Source: Acidobacteriota bacterium | Lineage (GTDB): Bacteria > Acidobacteriota > Terriglobia > UBA7540 | Direction of reading: 5' to 3' | DNA length: 25,218 nucleotides | Assembly (NCBI GenBank): GCA_021789565.1 | Contig: JAJYJL010000009.1 | Coordinates: 1 to 25,218, forward strand | In this document: piece by piece, positions 23,656 through 25,218 of the stretch | Layout: the number at the start of each line of letters is the position of its first letter | Position numbering within the stretch: the first letter of the stretch is position 1 | Made by a program: the position numbers and the translations under genes | Notes under the pieces: model-generated | The model's database searches: none | Told to the model about the DNA's origin: nothing | Seen by the model: the letters and a program-made list of their open reading frames with translations, nothing else

Positions 23656-24378
23656 TCAGCGCCGGTCTTCCTTGCTCGAGTACTCGGAGCCTTGAATGCG
23701 CCGAAGGATGTCCGATGCGCGAACCTGTGCGATGTGAAGGTACTGGGAATCTCCGGCGATCTTCTTGAGGATTGGGACCATCAGTTGGGGATCAACCAGG
23801 GCCTTGTTGTCGAGATCGATTTCAACCTGAGTCAGCGCAGAGGGCAGGCCAAGAACGTCATATCGGGAGGAATATTCCAGCGTCCCGATGTGCAGTTCCA
23901 CATCTGCAATGCCTTCAAAGACGTCCAGCAGTTCTTCCGCGCGCTTGTTCCGGGTGTAATTGAACTCCACCTTGTTTTCCTGGCCGTTATGGCGGTAGAT
24001 GAAGGTTTTCAATCCCATGTTCGCAACATTTTTATGACTTTCAAGCTTGATCGAATGAAAGTCACCCAGCGATGCCGCAAACTGGAACAACGTATGGGTT
24101 GTATCGGGCGAGAGCTTCAGAGATCGGGGTCTGGGAGACTCATCCAGCCGGCGGCCGTCATAGGTACCGTCACCGTTCACATTAACAGTAAGTGAAGTGT
24201 ATTCGGGGACGCTGCCCTTCATAACTTTGATGTAGGTCAAGGTCGGCGGAGTCTCCGACTGCTGTGCGGAAAGCGACGGGACGGCAACCAATCCCGCCAG
24301 GAGAAGCACGGCGGCCAGGGACACCGCACGCCGGCGGAATTTTTCAGGATGATTGGAGGAGGTTAAAAGCTGCTCCAT
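23656..24378 (-). CDS. Secreted or periplasmic protein of unknown function
   Basis: From ATG 24378 the product has 240 residues. It has a basic n-region (EKFRRRA), a hydrophobic core (VSLAAVLLLAGLVAVPSL) and a likely cleavage after SLSA before QQSETP. The mature part begins with a beta-rich segment, LTYIKVMKGSVPEYTSLTVNVNGDGTYDGRRLDE, that reads like a short repeat of exported acidobacterial proteins. A helical region DTTHTLFQFAASLGDF and a KTFIYRHNGQENKVEFNYTRNKRAEELLDVFEGI segment follow. The C-terminus is rich in charged helices. No catalytic motif is visible. A longer GTG reading (24465) is rejected because the extra residues are not signal-like. It starts 87 bp after yebC on the same strand, so the two may be co-transcribed. 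No Shine-Dalgarno is evident. Confidence 0.7.
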   Translation of the reverse strand: MEQLLTSSNHPEKFRRRAVSLAAVLLLAGLVAVPSLSAQQSETPPTLTYIKVMKGSVPEYTSLTVNVNGDGTYDGRRLDESPRPRSLKLSPDTTHTLFQFAASLGDFHSIKLESHKNVANMGLKTFIYRHNGQENKVEFNYTRNKRAEELLDVFEGIADVELHIGTLEYSSRYDVLGLPSALTQVEIDLDNKALVDPQLMVPILKKIAGDSQYLHIAQVRASDILRRIQGSEYSSKEDRR

Positions 24379-24465
24379 AGCGTTAGCCGGGCTACTCAAC
24401 TGAATACCGCTGCCCCCGCGGGAAAGCCCTTGCGATGCCTCAGCCCGATGCCGCTGCAAGCCCAC

Positions 24466-25218
24466 TCAGCCCGCCTGCTGGGCCAATGATTGCAGTTCGG
24501 AGTCCTCGATATCAAAGTTGGCGTAGACGTGCTGGACGTCTTCATGCTCGTCCAGTTCGTCCATCAGACGCAATACCTGGTCGGCCGGCTTACCGGAGAG
24601 TTTCACCTGTGTCTGGGGGACCATCGTAAGCTGGGCAACCGCGGGAGTGATGCCCGCGTTGGTGAGGGAGTCAACGACCTGCTGGAAACTCTCAACCGGA
24701 CTAAAGATTTCCCAGTTCTCGCCGTCTTCTTTCATGTCATCGGCCCCAGCCTCGGTAATCAGTTCCAGCAGGGCATTTTCTTCGGCCTTGGCTTTTTCAA
24801 CCACGATGTACCCGCGCTTGTTGAAGATCCACGTCACGCAGCCTGTCTCGCCCAGGTTCCCGCCGTGCCTCGAAAGAATGTGGCGGAGCTCCGCAAGCGT
24901 CCGGTTGCGATTGTCTGTGGCAACTTCCAGGATCAGCGCGACACCGCTTGGCCCGTATCCCTCATATACAATCTCCTCATACTGCACGCCCGGAAGCTCG
25001 CCCGTCCCCCTCTGGATGGCCCGCTTGATGTTGTCTGCGGGCATATTCACAGCCTTGGCGTCGACAATTGCAGTCCTCAGACGCGCATTGGAATCAGGGT
25101 CGCCCCCTCCAATGCGGGCCGCCACAGCGATTTCCTTGATCAGCTTGGTGAATACCTTGCCCCGCTTGGCGTCCGCGGCGCCCTTCTTATGCTTGATCGT
25201 TGCCCATTTTGAGTGGCC
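24466..25218 (-). CDS. yebC: YebC/PmpR (TACO1) family protein, 5' end cut by window edge
   Basis: The frame continues to the right edge. The bases before the first internal GTG (25125) encode GHSKWATIKHKKGAADAKRGKVF, the hallmark YebC N-terminus, so only about two codons (Met-Ser) are missing. The remaining 250 residues contain all three family domains, with RIGGGDPDSNARLRTAIVDAKAVNMP, YEGYGPSGVALILEVATDNRNRTLAELRHI and the acidic C-terminal LMDELDEHEDVQHVYANFDI. Known members act as DNA-binding regulators (PmpR) or as translation factors related to mitochondrial TACO1; the sequence alone does not separate these roles. It is followed by a secreted protein of unknown function. Confidence 0.97.
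   Translation of the reverse strand, partial: GHSKWATIKHKKGAADAKRGKVFTKLIKEIAVAARIGGGDPDSNARLRTAIVDAKAVNMPADNIKRAIQRGTGELPGVQYEEIVYEGYGPSGVALILEVATDNRNRTLAELRHILSRHGGNLGETGCVTWIFNKRGYIVVEKAKAEENALLELITEAGADDMKEDGENWEIFSPVESFQQVVDSLTNAGITPAVAQLTMVPQTQVKLSGKPADQVLRLMDELDEHEDVQHVYANFDIEDSELQSLAQQAG

Noticed and set aside
24490..25212. Rightward open frame of 240 codons at the right edge
   Set aside because: Fully antisense to yebC, which has unmistakable family motifs.

Overview
The window looks like a chromosomal segment of an Acidobacteriota-type bacterium. This is inferred from moderately high GC, the mix of beta-glucan-active and fucosidase-like glycoside hydrolases, a long tryptophan-rich FecR protein, LiaI/LiaF and DUF4097 envelope proteins, and a stand-alone mutase large subunit. 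No rRNA or marker tree is available, so the taxonomy is a suggestion. I saw no IS elements, CRISPR arrays, tRNAs or phage genes.

Left part (1-6724): carbohydrate-related genes. The 3' end of a protein matching the glycoamylase-like domain of cyclic beta-1,2-glucan synthases runs tail-to-tail, 8 bp apart, with a secreted PF10091/GH144-like glucanase. A membrane-anchored coiled-coil protein follows. After a ~540-bp intergenic region comes a GH95-like alpha-L-fucosidase-type enzyme with altered catalytic motifs.

Middle part (6834-11238): a co-directional block of six genes, probably one envelope-stress operon. It encodes an ECF sigma factor, a ZAS-type zinc anti-sigma factor, a B-box/TM2/LiaI-type membrane protein, a PspB-like small protein, a LiaI-like small protein, and a large LiaI-TM + DUF4097 protein. 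The last ORF runs 162 bp antisense into the 3' end of aroA. This block is the best candidate here for a little-described system.

Centre-right (11077-16827): aroA, a family 2 glycosyltransferase, an HD-domain hydrolase, and a 608-residue soluble coiled-coil protein. Upstream of the last is a long leader and a perfect inverted repeat resembling an E. coli-type LexA box.

Right part (16779-25218): a leftward operon of a two-TM small protein, a methylmalonyl-CoA-mutase-type large subunit and a beta-CASP metallo-beta-lactamase nuclease. It runs from a clear promoter to a good intrinsic terminator. A back-to-back promoter drives a 99-residue hypothetical protein. Next is a MEMO/AmrB-family gene whose consensus promoter predicts a leaderless mRNA. 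Then come, on the minus strand, the FecR/W-rich exported protein, a secreted unknown, and yebC, which is cut by the right edge only about two codons from its start.
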